Shown here: positions 42,282 through 51,405 of the stretch, one piece after another
How positions within the stretch are numbered: position 1 is the stretch's first letter
How the letters are laid out: each line of letters begins with the position of its first letter
The notes under the pieces: model-generated
Databases searched by the model: none
Told to the model about the DNA's origin: nothing
The model's input: the letters and a program-made list of their open reading frames with translations, nothing else
NCBI GenBank assembly: GCA_023381535.1
Contig: JAMCSN010000300.1
Coordinates: 1-64,000, forward strand
Origin: Bacteroidota bacterium
GTDB taxonomy: Bacteria; Bacteroidota; Ignavibacteria; Ignavibacteriales; Melioribacteraceae
DNA length: 64,000 nucleotides
Direction: 5' to 3'
Translations under genes and position numbers: made by a program

Positions 42282-44390
42282 TCATACTTTCAGAAGTTTT
42301 GCATTAATTGAAACAATGACAGTACTCAAAGACATAAAAGCTGCGCCTAGTGCCGGACTCAATAATATGCCGTATGAGAATAACACTCCCGCTGCAAGCG
42401 GAATCGCAACAACGTTGTATCCAGTAGCCCACCAAAGATTTTGAATCATTTTTTTATATGTGGCTTTTGCCAATCCGATAACAGATGCTACATCATCGGG
42501 ATTATTTTTGATCAATATTATATCTGCAGTTTCAACTGCCACATCCGAACCGGCCCCAATTGCAATTCCAACATCCGCTTGAGCAAGAGCGGGTGCGTCA
42601 TTTACGCCGTCTCCCGTCATTGCAACTATTAATCCTCTTTGCTGAATTTCTTTTATCTTGGAAGATTTTTGACCTGGCATTACTTCTGCAAAAAATTCGT
42701 CCAAGCCCAATTCTTTAGTTACATATTCTGCCGTCTGTTTGTTATCGCCGGTTAACATCAAACATTTAATACCCATCTTCTGTAACCTTCCTATTGCAGA
42801 TTTTGACTCAGCACGAATTTTATCTCCTAAACCAATCGCTCCAATTACTTTATCATCAACGATTAATACAACTGTGGTTTTACCTTTCTTTTGCAAATCA
42901 GCGATAGCATTCTGATCGTAATCAAATTTCTTATCGTTTAGATACCCCGGGCTTACTACCAAAACAATTTTATCATTAACCTTTCCTTTAACACCCTTAC
43001 CGGTGATTGATTCAAAATCTTCCACCTTATAAAAATCATGTGACGCTTCAATAATTCCTTTAGCAATAGGATGTTGGGAATTGGTTTCTAGTGCCGCAGC
43101 ATATTTTAATATTTCTTCTCTATTGTAATTTGTATCGAAACTTAGAACATCGATTACACCAAAATTTCCTTCGGTAAGGGTTCCCGTTTTATCGAAAACA
43201 ATTGCAGTTATATTTCGTGCATTCTCAAATGCAGTTCTATTACGAATTAAAAATCCGTTTCTTGCTGCCAATCCAGTGGAGACGGCAACAACCAATGGAA
43301 CTGCAAGTCCAAGAGCATGGGGACAAGTGATAACCATTACCGTTACAGTTCTTTCAATTGCAAAGGCGAAGTTTTGAGTTGTTAATAATGTCCAAATGAA
43401 AAATGTTACTAATCCGGAAATGATTGCAAGAATTGTTAAAATCAATGCGGCACGATCTGCTAGATTCTGCGTTTTAGATTTACTTTCTTGAGCTTGCTTT
43501 ACAAGCTCAATTACTTTTGATAAAAATGTATCTTTTCCAACTCGTTTTATTTGAACTGTGAGAGAACCTTCGCCATTTATAGCCCCTGCGATTAATTCAT
43601 CGCCAACTTTTTTAGATACTGGTTTTGACTCTCCGGTCAGCATTGATTCATTCACCGAAGATTTTCCTTCGACTACTTCTCCATCTGAAGGAATTTTTTC
43701 TCCCGGTTTAATTAAAATTTTATCGTTTACAAATATTTGCGACAACTCAACATCAGCAACATCACCATTATCTAGAATTTTATGCGCAACATTTGGAAGT
43801 AATTTTGCTAATTCTTCTAACGCGCGTGAAGCGCTCAACACTGAACGCATTTCTATCCAATGTCCCAGAAGCATAATGTCAATTAAAGTTGCTAACTCCC
43901 AGAAAAATATTTCGCCTTTAAATCCAAGCGCCACAAAACTACTGTAAACGTAAGCTACAGTTATCGCTACAGCTATCAAGGTCATCATACCCGGTTGAAG
44001 TTTTTTTAATTCTTCATATATCCCTTTGAGAAAAGGCCATCCACCAAAAAAGAAAACAAAACTTGATAGAGCAAATAGCAGATAATTGTCACCGCCGAAT
44101 TGTAACAATTCTCTTAGCCCTAAAACATGCTGAATCATTGGAGAGAATATTAATATTGGAATTGTAACAACAAGTGAAATCCAAAAACGTTTTTTGAAAT
44201 CAGCTATCATCATAGCGTGATGGTCATGATGCGAATGACCCGTGTCTTTCGAATGTCCGGCATGAGTTAAATCATTTTCAGCCATTTTGTGCATCGAGTC
44301 ATGTTTATCAGCTCCCGCATGAACATGATTTTCTTGATTATGATGATGATCATATCCCATGTTATTTTGCTCGTGCTTATGATCTTGCAT
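42282..44390 (-). CDS. copB: copper P1B-type ATPase (CopB-like, CPH motif)
   Basis: 702 residues. The N-terminus is a His/Met/Asp-rich cytosolic metal-binding region (HKHEQNNMGYDHHHNQENHV, then HSKDTGHSHHDHHAM). The membrane motif is CPH followed by ALGLAVPLVVAVSTG near residue 355, as in CopB Cu pumps rather than the CPC CopA. TGES, DKTGTLTEG near 400, and GDGVNDAP complete the catalytic set. Exports Cu(I)/Cu(II). It ends the minus-strand copper island. Confidence 0.95.
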   Translation of the reverse strand: MQDHKHEQNNMGYDHHHNQENHVHAGADKHDSMHKMAENDLTHAGHSKDTGHSHHDHHAMMIADFKKRFWISLVVTIPILIFSPMIQHVLGLRELLQFGGDNYLLFALSSFVFFFGGWPFLKGIYEELKKLQPGMMTLIAVAITVAYVYSSFVALGFKGEIFFWELATLIDIMLLGHWIEMRSVLSASRALEELAKLLPNVAHKILDNGDVADVELSQIFVNDKILIKPGEKIPSDGEVVEGKSSVNESMLTGESKPVSKKVGDELIAGAINGEGSLTVQIKRVGKDTFLSKVIELVKQAQESKSKTQNLADRAALILTILAIISGLVTFFIWTLLTTQNFAFAIERTVTVMVITCPHALGLAVPLVVAVSTGLAARNGFLIRNRTAFENARNITAIVFDKTGTLTEGNFGVIDVLSFDTNYNREEILKYAAALETNSQHPIAKGIIEASHDFYKVEDFESITGKGVKGKVNDKIVLVVSPGYLNDKKFDYDQNAIADLQKKGKTTVVLIVDDKVIGAIGLGDKIRAESKSAIGRLQKMGIKCLMLTGDNKQTAEYVTKELGLDEFFAEVMPGQKSSKIKEIQQRGLIVAMTGDGVNDAPALAQADVGIAIGAGSDVAVETADIILIKNNPDDVASVIGLAKATYKKMIQNLWWATGYNVVAIPLAAGVLFSYGILLSPALGAAFMSLSTVIVSINAKLLKV

Positions 44391-44466
44391 TTATACCTCT
44401 GATTATTTGTAAAATCAATTTAGTATTAATCTGGTATTAGAACGTCTTAAATAAGAAACGGCATAA

Positions 44467-44961
44467 TTATACATCTTGAATTCCCTTTGAAACATAAACT
44501 TGATCGCCTTTAATATTCACTTTGAATTCTGTTAACGGTCTTGGAGGAGGTCCGCTAATATTGATACCGTTCAAATCATAATGTCCATTGTGACATGCAC
44601 ACCAAATATGTTTCAGATCCTCGCGATATTGTACTGTGCAACTTAAGTGAGTACATACTGCCGTGAAAGCTTTCAACTCTCCGTTGGGAGTGTTGATTAA
44701 AATACCGGGTTTATTGCCGAATCTAAAAATCTTCCCGCTGTTAGGTTTTAATTCACCTAATTTAGCTACAAGAACTGAACTCGGCGTAGGTTCGGTTGTT
44801 TTTGGAGGGATCAAATAACTTATAATAGGATACACAATGAAACCTATTGCCGCCATAATCGATCCATCAAACAAAAGTTTTAGAAATATCCGGCGGGAGT
44901 TTTTTAATTTACTTTCTAAAGGTGTAAGAAGGTTGTTTTCATATTTTTCTTTCGTATTCAT
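44467..44961 (-). CDS. Rieske [2Fe-2S] protein
   Basis: 164 residues with an N-terminal membrane anchor (RRIFLKLLFDGSIMAAIGFI) that resembles a Tat-type start (NSRRIFLK). Cluster motifs are CTHLSC and CACHNGHYDLNG, and a proline loop GPPPRPL follows, as in QcrA/PetC. No cytochrome b gene is near, so it is a stand-alone or alternative-complex Rieske protein. It lies 77 bases upstream of copB on the same strand. Confidence 0.92.
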   Translation of the reverse strand: MNTKEKYENNLLTPLESKLKNSRRIFLKLLFDGSIMAAIGFIVYPIISYLIPPKTTEPTPSSVLVAKLGELKPNSGKIFRFGNKPGILINTPNGELKAFTAVCTHLSCTVQYREDLKHIWCACHNGHYDLNGINISGPPPRPLTEFKVNIKGDQVYVSKGIQDV

Positions 44962-45132
44962 AGTAATGTCTATAGCCTATTACAATTATTTTGACAGCCA
45001 AATTCAGCTTATCAATCGCTCGATCAACTAACATTGTTTGGCTACTATTTTTATCATGTTTCTCTTGTGCTGCAACGAATGACGAAATTGATAACACTAT
45101 CGCCGCTACTAATATGATAGTTACGTTTTCAT
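44939..45132 (-). pseudogene. frameshifted small exported protein gene
   Basis: The ATG at 45132 has a good ribosome site (ggag, 5 bases upstream) but meets a stop after three codons (M-K-T). One base inside the A-run would restore a frame reading TIILVAAIVLSISSFVAAQ, a clean signal peptide, then KHDKNSSQTMLVDRAIDKLN and LAVKIIVIGY, running into the Rieske start. Either a real frameshift or a sequencing error in a homopolymer. Confidence in the gene itself is moderate. Confidence 0.45.
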
Positions 45133-45182
45133 TTTTACTCCGTTTAGGTTGTTTGTAAGTATTTTACTTCTATCTGTATTCA

Positions 45183-45198
45183 ACCAAAAGGAATGCCA
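45183..45198 (-). promoter_or_regulatory. weak sigma-54-like motif
   Basis: Reading minus, TGGCATTCCTTTTGGT matches the -24 element well but has GG in place of GC at -12. It would place a start about 40 bases ahead of the ATG at 45132. A lower-confidence member of the set at 10291, 14498, 45664 and 61625. Confidence 0.3.
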
Positions 45199-45423
45199 AT
45201 GATTTAATCGATTTTGAGACTAAATAATTGCTTCTGGACACTGCATTTTAAAATATCTTAAAATCTCTTTTAATTATTTGAATTCTTCCATAAACCCAAA
45301 ACATTAAACGGCACTGGTTTAACATACAAAAAAAAGTAAGTGGATAATGCCGATTAATGAACGTTGAAAATCATTTAATGGATCATACACGCTCGATTAA
45401 TTTATTACATGCAAGAAATAATT

Positions 45424-45645
45424 CTATGATTCGTTTTCCTCGGATAAAATAATGATCTGTTGCGGCGGACATTTTTCACTGCCGTATGAACAAAACACAC
45501 AGCAATCGCCCGCTTTTGGTTTTATGATTTTCTTACAAGATCGACATTCGTGGAAATGAACACATGCATTTTCCGGCATAGTCTGAACTTCCTCATAACC
45601 ACAGTGAGGACATCTTAAAACCGATTTTGTCTTTATTGTTTTCAT
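45424..45645 (-). CDS. Cys-rich GDCC-type metal protein
   Basis: 73 residues. The segments CPHCGYEE, CRSCKKII and KAGDCCVFCSYGSEKCPPQQ are typical of a small family often found in heavy-metal resistance loci of many bacteria, with nine cysteines and two or three histidines (HFHEC). It is likely a cytoplasmic metal-binding protein. It precedes the frameshifted gene and Rieske gene on the same strand. Confidence 0.85.
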   Translation of the reverse strand: MKTIKTKSVLRCPHCGYEEVQTMPENACVHFHECRSCKKIIKPKAGDCCVFCSYGSEKCPPQQIIILSEENES

Positions 45646-45663
45646 TTAATCCGTCTCCTCATA

Positions 45664-45679
45664 AACAATTGTTGCGCCA
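45664..45679 (-). promoter_or_regulatory. weak sigma-54-like motif
   Basis: Reading minus, TGGCGCAACAATTGTT keeps GG and TTG but lacks the final C. A start from it would lie only about 8 bases ahead of the ATG at 45645. Speculative. Confidence 0.25.
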
Positions 45680-45904
45680 CAACTCTACCTAAAATCATGT
45701 TTCATCTATCAGTACAATACAACAAGACCACTTATCCAAGTATGCTTTCTAATTCTGTTAACTAATAAGAAAATAAGCTAAATAAAATGTGTTATAAGAA
45801 CGGATATCCAGAATTTCTTATTAAAAATTACAATCCTCTCTTTGTCCATTCCCACATGAAGAGCCTCAATGTTTAATATTGATGCTTCGCAACTCTAAAG
45901 CTAT

Positions 45905-46516
45905 TCATCGTATAATGAAAATCATCATCACCGCCATTGCTGCAGCTCCAACATAAAAATACGGAGACGTTAAGATGTTGCCGGAGTCGGTATGAGAGTG
46001 ATTGTTATTCATCTCCGAATGATTTTCTGTTATGTATTCTATTTCTATCGGAGGGTCAAAAATATCCGTTCCTATTCTCTTTATAGAAAACGTTAAACGG
46101 TAGCTGCCAGTAGCGCTAATATCTGGCAAGAAAACAAAATAACCATTCTCGAATCTTGTGCGTTTAATTTTAATTGGAGATAAGTCCTGAGCGGACTCTT
46201 TATCTCGGCGAGTATTTTCCATTAATATTTCGAGAGACACTTCCGCATCTGTTTGCAAAGCATCGGTAGCATTATCGTAGATTTTTACTCTGCAAACATC
46301 CGAATTACCCGTAACCATAGAAGGGAACTCGGCTGTAATTTTATATTCCCCGGAATTATATTCTTTGATAATTGTTCTGCTCTGATTATGATTTTCCATT
46401 TCATGTCCGCTTCCGTGCATCATTCCCATCCATGCCATCATGCAGCCGCTTAGATAAATAGAGGAACCCGTTACAAGCGTTATTAATATTAAGGATTTGA
46501 TAAATTTATTTTTCAT
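45905..46516 (-). CDS. envelope lipoprotein with FixH/YtkA-like beta domain
   Basis: 203 residues from ATG 46516, the start best placed after a ggag; two further ATGs upstream are possible. Lipoprotein signal (TGSSIYLSGC), then MMAWMGMMHGSGHEMENHNQ, a Met/His cluster apt for Cu(I). The centre (about 60-150) is beta-rich, like YtkA/FixH domains (EYKITAEFPSMVTGNSDVCR). A C-terminal membrane helix (ILTSPYFYVGAAAMAVMMIF) follows a His-rich linker. It starts 14 bases after the kinase remnant. Confidence 0.75.
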   Translation of the reverse strand: MKNKFIKSLILITLVTGSSIYLSGCMMAWMGMMHGSGHEMENHNQSRTIIKEYNSGEYKITAEFPSMVTGNSDVCRVKIYDNATDALQTDAEVSLEILMENTRRDKESAQDLSPIKIKRTRFENGYFVFLPDISATGSYRLTFSIKRIGTDIFDPPIEIEYITENHSEMNNNHSHTDSGNILTSPYFYVGAAAMAVMMIFIIR

Positions 46517-46529
46517 TTTCATGCTCCAT

Positions 46530-47497
46530 CTAACCAGCTGTTTCATTAGAGAAAACAAGAGTAAAGGTTGAACCTTCACCTTTTTTACTAACTACGTTTA
46601 TTGTAATTTTATTTATTTTGCAAAATCCTTTTACTAACGTAAGCCCTAATCCATTGCCCTCAAACTTTCTCGTATAACCTTGATCCTCCTGAGTAAAAGG
46701 AAGGAAAAGTTTTGGAAGAAAATCTTCAGATATTCCAATACCGGTATCTGTAACCGAAAAAATAATTTTTTGGCGATTATCTTTTATAAGTGAAATTTCT
46801 ATATATCCATGCAAAGTAAAGTTGATGGCATTTTCAATTAGATGTTGGAAAATTAGTTCGACACCAAATTTATCTGCAGTCAGAAAATAATCTGCTTCAT
46901 CAATATTTAATTTTATTTGTAAGCCCTTTTCTTGTACGTAGGGCTCTAATTCTTTTACTTTTCGCTTTAATATTTCTCTAAGCTCAATATTGTGAATGTT
47001 GGACTATAAGCGTTAGTGTGTAGTTGAGACATATATAGTATGGATTCGATCGTTCTAGTTAGTCTTTTACTGCCGATTTCTAATTCGTCAAAGTAACTAT
47101 TCAATTCAGCATCTAATTCTATGGACAGAGATTCTTTTATCGACTGAGTGTTATTTACAAGAACATTGATTGGCGTTCTTATTTCGTGGGACATCTGCGC
47201 TAAAAACTCTGTCTTTAACCGGTCAGATAATTCGGCTTTTTCCTTTGCTTTTTCCAACTCAATTTGTGTTTTTTTCCTTTCTTTTATTTCCAAAGTAAGC
47301 GGACGTAGAAAGAAATAATATAGAATAGGAAATACGAACAGAGCCATTAAAACAGAATCAAGAAAATTCTCCCAATAGTATGATCCACCGACAAAATGAG
47401 TATGTCTAATTGACAAAATGAAGTGCGTTGCCAAAATTGATACAAGAATGATGGTAAAGTAACTTACAACCAAATTTTTTCTAATGATCTTATGCAT
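46530..47497 (-). pseudogene. sensor histidine kinase interrupted by a frameshift
   Basis: An N-terminal part (47497-46967, 176 residues) has two membrane helices and the phosphoacceptor motif AQMSHEIRTPINVLVN; it ends at a premature stop after ILSLEKY. A second frame continues ELREILKRKVKELEPYVQEK, the N box IFQHLIENAINF, then DTGIGI and GNGLGLTLV to 46530. The shift of one base lies near 46985-47005. Without it this would be a 322-residue kinase. Either a decayed gene or a base-call error; no response regulator is adjacent. Confidence 0.8.
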
Positions 47498-47515
47498 AAT
47501 AAGCTCCAGCTGTAA

Positions 47516-48130
47516 TCAGTGTGCTAATACTCCACCAAGAAATCCGGTAATCACAATCGCAACCACTACAATTATTCCGATTACCCATGAATATCTTTTT
47601 GTTCGTGCAATAAATAACGAACCAAACCAAATGAGGATCAAAATTGTAGAAATTATTCCTGTTAGTCTATGTGTGTTCGCAAGCCATTCTTTTGGATCTC
47701 CTATAAAAGGCGTTAACTGATAATTGCCGGTGAAGAAAGCAGCTACTCCTGCAAAGAATGAAATTCCCAAAAGAATTTTAATTGTTTGATAAGTACAATA
47801 GCTCTGTTTCTTAATATTTAACAAAGAAAACAAGAACGCCGCCAATGCTAAGGCAATAGGAAAGTGAACTATTTTGTTGTGAAGATGAGAAAACATCTCT
47901 TTACCTGGCTTAAGGATAAACTCTGGCTCTTTTGTCTCACCGACTTCTTGTTTCGGGGTTAATTTGTTAACCGCTTTTCCATTAATAGCAATTGTATCTT
48001 TGCCAACTATTGTAACCGTATCATGCATAGGCGTCATTTTTTGTTTTTTATGATCTTTACCTTCGTGTGCATGTAAGTTGACCGGCGCTAACGCTGCCAG
48101 CAGAAGTAAAGTGCCGATTAAATTTTTCAT
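47516..48130 (-). CDS. DUF2231-type integral membrane protein
   Basis: 204 residues. Signal peptide (LLLLAALAPVNLHA), a His/Lys-rich start (HEGKDHKKQKMTPMHD), an exposed region to about 85, then four helices containing LHNKIVHFPIALALAAFLFS and ANTHRLTGIISTIL, the DUF2231 pattern with paired His. It may bind haem or metal. It lies in the copper island between a cytochrome c gene and a broken kinase. Confidence 0.8.
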   Translation of the reverse strand: MKNLIGTLLLLAALAPVNLHAHEGKDHKKQKMTPMHDTVTIVGKDTIAINGKAVNKLTPKQEVGETKEPEFILKPGKEMFSHLHNKIVHFPIALALAAFLFSLLNIKKQSYCTYQTIKILLGISFFAGVAAFFTGNYQLTPFIGDPKEWLANTHRLTGIISTILILIWFGSLFIARTKRYSWVIGIIVVVAIVITGFLGGVLAH

Positions 48131-48270
48131 TGCTCTCCTTCGATGATATATTACTTATTGATTCTTTGTCGGTTCAAGAAAACATTTTTTTCAAATCCAG
48201 CTCTTTCTTCCCATTCACTTTTATATTCTATTGTCATGAAATGAATATTGGGAATTTGCACTTTGGATTT

Positions 48271-48792
48271 TCATTCGTCACTTTCATCCTTTGCAGCTTT
48301 ATCAAGCGCTTCGTATTGTTCTTTGGTCATGCCTGGAAGTTTTTCTAAGAAGGAAACGATTGCCCAAATTTTATCGTCTGAGTGCGTGCGTCCGAACGCG
48401 GGCATGCCTGTCATTTTAATTCCGTTTTTGGTAATCCAAAAAAGTTCTGAAGGTGGAAGTTCTTTTGCGGACTTTGCAAGCGTTGGTGCCATCGGGTAAA
48501 GACCCTTTCCGATCTCGTCGCGTGATAATCCCGGACCGCCGTGACAACCAACGCACATCTCGCGGTAATGAGAAAAGCCCATCTTCACCAAACTGGAATC
48601 GTTAAGATTGGGAGCTTTTATATCCTTCGCTTGATGTTCAATAGAATTATCTTTCACAGTATTCATCATCCACAAAGTAAGTCCGTTGTGTGGTTCCATT
48701 GCGCTCATATTATACATTCCGGAATAAATGAAAAAAAGAAACCCGCTAATGAAAATTACAACAACCACTGCCGCTACTAATAAGTATTTCAT
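48271..48792 (-). CDS. membrane-anchored cytochrome c
   Basis: 173 residues from ATG 48792 (aaagga upstream); an in-frame ATG at 48807 is less well placed. An N-terminal helix (YLLVAAVVVVIFISGFLFFI) anchors a class I cytochrome domain with CVGCH (about 82-86) and an axial Met in GIKMTGMPAFG. Likely donates or accepts electrons on the periplasmic side. Ends about 120 bases from the DUF2231 gene. Confidence 0.9.
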   Translation of the reverse strand: MKYLLVAAVVVVIFISGFLFFIYSGMYNMSAMEPHNGLTLWMMNTVKDNSIEHQAKDIKAPNLNDSSLVKMGFSHYREMCVGCHGGPGLSRDEIGKGLYPMAPTLAKSAKELPPSELFWITKNGIKMTGMPAFGRTHSDDKIWAIVSFLEKLPGMTKEQYEALDKAAKDESDE

Positions 48793-48817
48793 TGTATTTC
48801 CTTTCATTATTACATTG

Positions 48818-49708
48818 TTATAAATTCCATTCCAGCCCGGTGGAAAATGAAAAATCGGATGTTACTTTGCTTAGGCCGGCTCCTCCGATTAGAGAAAGAG
48901 TAAACCCGGGATTAATTTTGTAGTTAAAACCTAACGATAATAATTTTGGAGCGTCGTAACCTTCAATGATGGTTGTGTACGCCTGATAGTAGAGTAGTAA
49001 AGAATAATTACCGTTATCAAAGTATCTTCCAACACCCAAACCGTAACTAACCGGATTTTTGTAATTGATATTTGCCGGTTTGCCTATTTCAATATAACCG
49101 AGATCCGCAAAGGCGAGGTAATTGCCTACTGTTTGCCTGACTGTTGCCGAAGCTCCGTAATCAAATTTCCCGGTTCCTAAACCCTGGCTGTTGTTAGCAG
49201 TAGGAAACTTTACAAATGAATTTAACGTCAGCGAAAACAAAGAAGCATTATCTTCAAAAAGATTATATGAGCCGTAGAGATATATATCGCCCAACCCGAC
49301 ATGACCGAATGAAGACATGGACTGATTGTTCATAAAAGAATTACCGCTTCCCATCATTCCTCTCCCATTGTTTCCCATTATGGAACCGCCTGAGTTGCCG
49401 TTGTTTCCGTTCGGAAGCATCATTCCGCCTACTTGTCCAACACCGCCCGCGCTCTGAGCGGCAACAGGAACCGAAATATTGAAACTCCATTTGCCCGTTT
49501 GATAACCCGCTCCACCGTATAAATAAAAAATCTTATTGGAGTTATTCGACAAATAATTTCCGCTCGAGTACTGAAGCGATGTTGATAGTGTCCATCCTTC
49601 CTGCCCGAACATGAATGAATTGCCGGATAATAAGAGAAAAAGAATCGCGAAACCAAATGAATGCTTTCTGATATTTATGTTTGTTGAGAATCTAAATTTT
49701 ATTCCCAT
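48818..49708 (-). CDS. outer-membrane beta-barrel protein
   Basis: 296 residues with a signal peptide (ILFLLLSGNSFMFGQ). Alternating strands with aromatic girdles (WTLSTSLQYSSGNYL; FNYKINPGFTLSLIGGAGLS) and a C-terminal strand ending in LEWNL. A loop rich in Gly, Asn, Met (NGNNGNSGGSIMGNNGRGMM) resembles those of the lipoprotein at 14555 and could bind soft metal. It resembles the phenol-pathway MetA-type transporter barrels. TAATG overlap with the next gene. Confidence 0.75.
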   Translation of the reverse strand: MGIKFRFSTNINIRKHSFGFAILFLLLSGNSFMFGQEGWTLSTSLQYSSGNYLSNNSNKIFYLYGGAGYQTGKWSFNISVPVAAQSAGGVGQVGGMMLPNGNNGNSGGSIMGNNGRGMMGSGNSFMNNQSMSSFGHVGLGDIYLYGSYNLFEDNASLFSLTLNSFVKFPTANNSQGLGTGKFDYGASATVRQTVGNYLAFADLGYIEIGKPANINYKNPVSYGLGVGRYFDNGNYSLLLYYQAYTTIIEGYDAPKLLSLGFNYKINPGFTLSLIGGAGLSKVTSDFSFSTGLEWNL

Positions 49709-50214
49709 TACTTGTATTCCTTTTGTTGAGCGTCCATCATCGATTTTAACATCCCGTCATAATCATTCATTAATGACTTCATCTGTCCCATCATTTCTTT
49801 AACATGATCACTCATCGCTTCGTTTTTCATCATCTCTTTATTGCCCATCATTTTGTTCAATTCGCTTAGCGTACCGTCCATGCTTTTTGCCATGCTTTCC
49901 ATATTCTGCATCATAGGCAGCATCTTAGAATGAGTCTCCATATTGCCCATCGATTGCATTTGAGCGCTGCCTTTCATCATGGATGCCATCATTGAAGATT
50001 TTGATACAAGCCCGTTCATCTGGGTCATCATATTTTGCATTTGCTTCATCTGGTTCTGCATCGATTGCATTTGCATATTTTGATTTCCTCCTACGCCTCC
50101 GCCGTGTTGATGCTGCGCAAATATTGGAACACTGCCTATTATGGATGACAAAACAATTGCTATGAACATTCGCATTATGGCGGTTTGTTTCTGGAAATTA
50201 ACTTGCTTTTTCAT
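49708..50214 (-). CDS. Met/Gln-rich secreted protein
   Basis: 168 residues, of which roughly a quarter are methionine. Signal peptide ends about PIFAQ; then HQHGGG and a long run of helices with MQMQSMQNQMKQMQNMMTQM, MMASMMKGSAQMQSM and MMGNKEMM. Such composition suits Cu(I)/Ag(I) binding; this is inferred from composition and the setting. The stop and the following barrel start overlap by one base. No domain recognised. Confidence 0.75.
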   Translation of the reverse strand: MKKQVNFQKQTAIMRMFIAIVLSSIIGSVPIFAQHQHGGGVGGNQNMQMQSMQNQMKQMQNMMTQMNGLVSKSSMMASMMKGSAQMQSMGNMETHSKMLPMMQNMESMAKSMDGTLSELNKMMGNKEMMKNEAMSDHVKEMMGQMKSLMNDYDGMLKSMMDAQQKEYK

Positions 50215-50264
50215 GTGTGTACTCCTTCTATTGTTGTTTGTTATGTCTAATTATTTTAGTGAGG

Positions 50265-50507
50265 CTATTTTTCAAGCGTATAAACAAAGACCGCATGGTC
50301 TGCCGCCTGCCCGCATGTTCCAATTCTATGAACAATTGCCCGCACTTTTTCAACCAAATTATCTTCGCACGATAATTCAAATCGAGAAATTTGCGACCGC
50401 GGTTTGAAATATTCGGTAACCTCTATTTCTTCAACTCCCAGGGCTTGCAATTCCTCAACTAACCAGTGAACTCTAGTCGTGTTCACGTAAGCTGTTATCT
50501 TTTTCAT
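50265..50507 (-). CDS. small PII-like protein
   Basis: 80 residues from ATG 50507, which has aggtg well placed; it overlaps the YHS gene by 35 bases. KKITAYVNTTRVHWLVEELQ and EKVRAIVHRIGTCGQAADHA outline the ferredoxin-like fold of short PII/CutA relatives. No T-loop Tyr. It is one of three PII-like proteins in the window, two of them within this ABC cluster. Confidence 0.75.
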   Translation of the reverse strand: MKKITAYVNTTRVHWLVEELQALGVEEIEVTEYFKPRSQISRFELSCEDNLVEKVRAIVHRIGTCGQAADHAVFVYTLEK

Positions 50508-50721
50508 TTCTTTCACCTTTACCAAAATCTATTTCTTTGCTTTCGTTTGAACTGAGTCTGTCTTTGAATATCGCTAAGTATTTTTCCGGATCGCTGTCAA
50601 ATGATTTTTTGCAAGACGGCGCACAGAAATAATAAGTATCATCTTTGTAAAGCGTTTGTCCCGCCGCATCTTCTTTTACAAATACCATTCCGCATACCGG
50701 GTCTCTAACAATAACCATCAT
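50473..50721 (-). CDS. YHS-domain protein
   Basis: 82 residues. VRDPVCGMVFVKEDAAGQTL and YYFCAPSCKKSFDSDPEKYL form the YHS/TRASH metal-binding domain with Cys pairs (CGM; CAPSC). Its ATG overlaps the TGA of the ATPase gene (ATGA), and its end overlaps the following PII-like gene. Probably delivers or senses copper or another soft metal for the ABC system. Confidence 0.9.
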   Translation of the reverse strand: MMVIVRDPVCGMVFVKEDAAGQTLYKDDTYYFCAPSCKKSFDSDPEKYLAIFKDRLSSNESKEIDFGKGERNEKDNSLREHD

Positions 50722-51392
50722 ACACCTCCGCTAATTTTTCCATCTTTTAGATACACCCTTTTGTTTGCAAACATTTCAATTTCTTCATTATGTGTAACCA
50801 TTACGATAGTTTTTCCATCTTCGTTGAGTTCGCAAAATATGTGCATAATCTCTTCACTTGTCTTCGAATCTAAATTGCCGGTTGGTTCGTCTGCAAGAAT
50901 TATATAAGGATCGTTTACAAGCGCTCTTGCAATTGCAACCCGCTGCTGCTCTCCGCCGCTCAATTCGTCGGTCAGCCTGTTCGCTTTGTCGCTCAAATGC
51001 ACTTTATCAAGAATCGAGAACGCCTTCTCCTTCTGTTCGTTTTTTGAATAATCTCCCGGCAGTAGTGGAAGAAGAGTATTCTCTAATACAGTGAGATATG
51101 GGATTAGTTGATATGATTGGAAAACAAATCCCAAATATTCTCTTCTGAAGTCAGCTAGTCTTTCGGAATTTAATTTGAATAATTCTATTTCATCTGTAAT
51201 CACGCTGCCGTTTGTAGGATGAGTTAAACCTCCCAGTATTCCAAGCAATGTGCTTTTGCCCGATCCAGATTGCCCCATGATAGACACAAAATCATTTTGA
51301 AGTATGTCCAATGAAATATCATTAACAGCCAACACTTTTTCTCCGCCGCTCTGATATTCTTTCACAATATTTTTTATTTCAATAAAACTCAT
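50718..51392 (-). CDS. ABC transporter ATPase (LolD/MacB type)
   Basis: 224 residues. Walker A GQSGSGKST (about 39-47), signature LSGGEQQRVAIARAL, Walker B YIILADEPTGNLD and a final H loop (VTHNEE). It couples to the FtsX-type permease encoded upstream by 14 bases. Within a DUF2318-containing locus, such ATPase-permease pairs belong to the P19-type metal transport cluster. Confidence 0.95.
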   Translation of the reverse strand: MSFIEIKNIVKEYQSGGEKVLAVNDISLDILQNDFVSIMGQSGSGKSTLLGILGGLTHPTNGSVITDEIELFKLNSERLADFRREYLGFVFQSYQLIPYLTVLENTLLPLLPGDYSKNEQKEKAFSILDKVHLSDKANRLTDELSGGEQQRVAIARALVNDPYIILADEPTGNLDSKTSEEIMHIFCELNEDGKTIVMVTHNEEIEMFANKRVYLKDGKISGGV

Positions 51393-51405
51393 AATTGACG
51401 TTGCC

